DNA of 64,000 nt, taken from the NCBI GenBank assembly GCA_023213395.1, contig CM041465.1, forward strand, positions 138,515,741-138,579,740. The letters run 5' to 3'. Under the pieces are notes generated by a model. It was not told the origin of the DNA. It saw nothing but the letters and a program-made list of their open reading frames with translations, and did not search any database. This DNA comes from Cycas panzhihuaensis (Eukaryota; Cycadophyta). The position numbers and the translations under genes are program-made. This document shows positions 62,601-64,000 of this stretch, piece after piece (within the stretch, counting starts at the first letter, position 1; each line of letters starts with the position of its first letter).

Positions 62601-64000
62601 TAAGTTTTTGATTTTACAATCACATATAGAAAGGGGAAAGATAACTTTGGCAGATGCTCTCTCGAGGTTACCTTCACCTACACTTGGCGATAACACCAGT
62701 CATACTGAGGACCCCACCATTTATGCCATTTCCTCCCCACAACTGACATGTCTATAGGATTTAGCCATGGCTAACCAAAACCAACATGATTTTGCGCACT
62801 AGGCCAATAAGGCCCACACTCATAAGGATTAGTCCATCCATAATAATCTTCTCTTATACCAAAATTACATATTCGTACATCCCCTCTCAGCTTTTATCCC
62901 ATAGATTTTATCAGAATATCATTATTCCCCTCTTGGTGGCTACTCTAGTTTTGATAAAACCTACTGTAGGATTCGTTTTGACTTCGTTTGGCGAGAAATG
63001 AAATCCACCATCCTTACCTTTGTCTCAGAATGTGATACATGCCAACGTAACAAAGTTAATACAAAATCCTAACTAGGCCTCCTTCAACCATTGCACATCC
63101 CATAAAGTGAATGGCAAGATATTGCCATGGACTTTATAACAGGCCTACCACCATCTGTTAGATCTGACTCCATTTTATTAGTCATAGATCGGTTGAAAAA
63201 ATATACCCACTTCTTGCCCATCCACACATCCTATAAAGCCCCATGCATCGTTGACATCTACATCCAGACAATATTTTGTTTGCATGATTTTCCATCCACT
63301 ATTATATGCGATCGCGACCCTAAATTCACTAGCTCCTTTTAGCAAGAGTTATTCCATACATCAGGAACATCATTCAAGAATGAGTTCTGCATACCATCCA
63401 TAGACCAATGGCCAGTCTGAGGTCCTTAACAAAACTCAGGAGACCTACTTACATTACTTTGCATCTGACCACCAGTCTAAATGGACATCATAGCTAGCTC
63501 TAGTTGAGTATTGGTACAACTCCTCACACAATTCAACGATTGGAATGTCCTTATTTTTGGCTCTCTATGGGTATCCCCCACCGTCCTACCACACCTTAGC
63601 TACCAACCTCTATATGGTAGTAGTACAACAAAAATTATAGCATATGGACCAAATTCTCCATACCCTTAAACAAAACCTATCCATGGCCCAAAATTGAATG
63701 AAATAATTAGCAGGCTGCCACCACTTTAACCGCTCTTTCAATATTGGAGATCTAGTATTTCTTCATCTCTAACCTTATAAGCAATAATCCCTTCACCATC
63801 ATAAGAACCACAAACTTAGCCCTCGATATTATGGCCCCTATAAAGTCCTTAAACGTATTGGTGAAGTTACATATGCTCTCGACCTTCCCCCTACCACAAA
63901 CATCCATAATGTTTTTCATGTCTCTTATCTTTGGAAGTGTCTAAGCAAAACCCATACTCCCCAGACAACCCTTCCAATTTTGGATGAAGAGCAAACCTTG
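59654..64000 (+). pseudogene. gag-pol of chromovirus-4, partial
   Basis: Starts ATGGCTCCT at 59654, then TAA. Gag shows FDLDLNRDSAQSWIN and DGKAHHWF. The zinc knuckle (60608-60670) reads C-x2-Y with EKWTTGHNRIC, one Cys lost. Protease has ILIDGGVSLNFIDIYIARQL (60880) with intact Asp. [15 protein letters not shown] and FFNDILIYS at 61895, where the first catalytic Asp is Asn. RNase H: CDASGFGSG and TDHHSLHHLL. Integrase: CDTCQRNKV, MDFITGLPPSVRSDS (63127) and IICDRDPKFTSSF. Frameshifts near 60520, 60700, 62647 and 63377, in contrast to none in chromovirus-3, plus many Q/R/W stops. The window ends before the chromodomain. Confidence 0.9.

Larger units (their letters stand above)
57911..64000 (+). 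mobile_element. chromovirus-4, runs past the window end
   Basis: 5' LTR, perfect PBS, leader and gag-pol as far as the segment before the chromodomain. Closely related in leader and protein to chromovirus-3, but its LTR is of a different subfamily. The 5' flank ends TTCAA (57906-57910), the predicted target duplication. Confidence 0.92.

Overview
This is a repeat-only stretch of a nuclear plant genome. It is very AT-rich and contains no host gene, rRNA, tRNA, CRISPR array or operon that I can support. The plant call rests on the element types: Ty1/copia elements, Ty3/gypsy chromoviruses with a C-terminal chromodomain, Ty3/gypsy Tat-type elements with an extra archaeal-type RNase H, and initiator-Met-tRNA primer-binding sites. 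I cannot name the species.

Layout. 1-1901: 3' half of a copia element with its 3' LTR. 3059-3545: copia 5' LTR plus PBS, truncated. 3761-4988: fold-back element whose arms enclose about 1 kb of (TA)n. 5615-5912: 42-bp and 21-bp tandem repeats. 6540-11400: copia gag-pol, split at 7107-8977 by a small non-coding LTR element with a perfect 5-bp target duplication, then joined abruptly to a 5'-truncated chromovirus (11400 to about 14600). 15279-27328: minus-strand Tat-type element lacking RT but with an unidentified ORF downstream of integrase; its integrase is split by a 3.7-kb minus-strand copia (18697-22351). 27329 to about 50299: plus-strand Tat-type element (gag, PR, archaeal RNase H, RT, RNase H, INT, LTR) carrying a complete copia (30109-37261) and a complete minus-strand chromovirus (40363-45901). 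50300-57653: complete chromovirus with LTRs, PBS, single-frame gag-pol and target duplication CCCCA. 57911 to the window end: a related chromovirus, cut off before its chromodomain.

All coding regions are decayed. Damage is mostly in-frame stops at sites where the related copy, or the family consensus, has CAA, CAG, CGA or TGG. LTR-LTR differences are mostly transitions. Both point to long-term deamination of methylated cytosine. Nothing here looks able to move now. Two kilobase-scale (TA)n tracts have grown inside elements: one in the fold-back centre, one in a chromovirus leader.

The best candidates for something undescribed are the post-integrase ORF with a coiled-coil C-terminus (15950-17653, minus), the missing RT with a displaced gag-like core in the same element, and the two (TA)n tracts with their contexts. 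All boundaries and identity values are by eye from the sequence.
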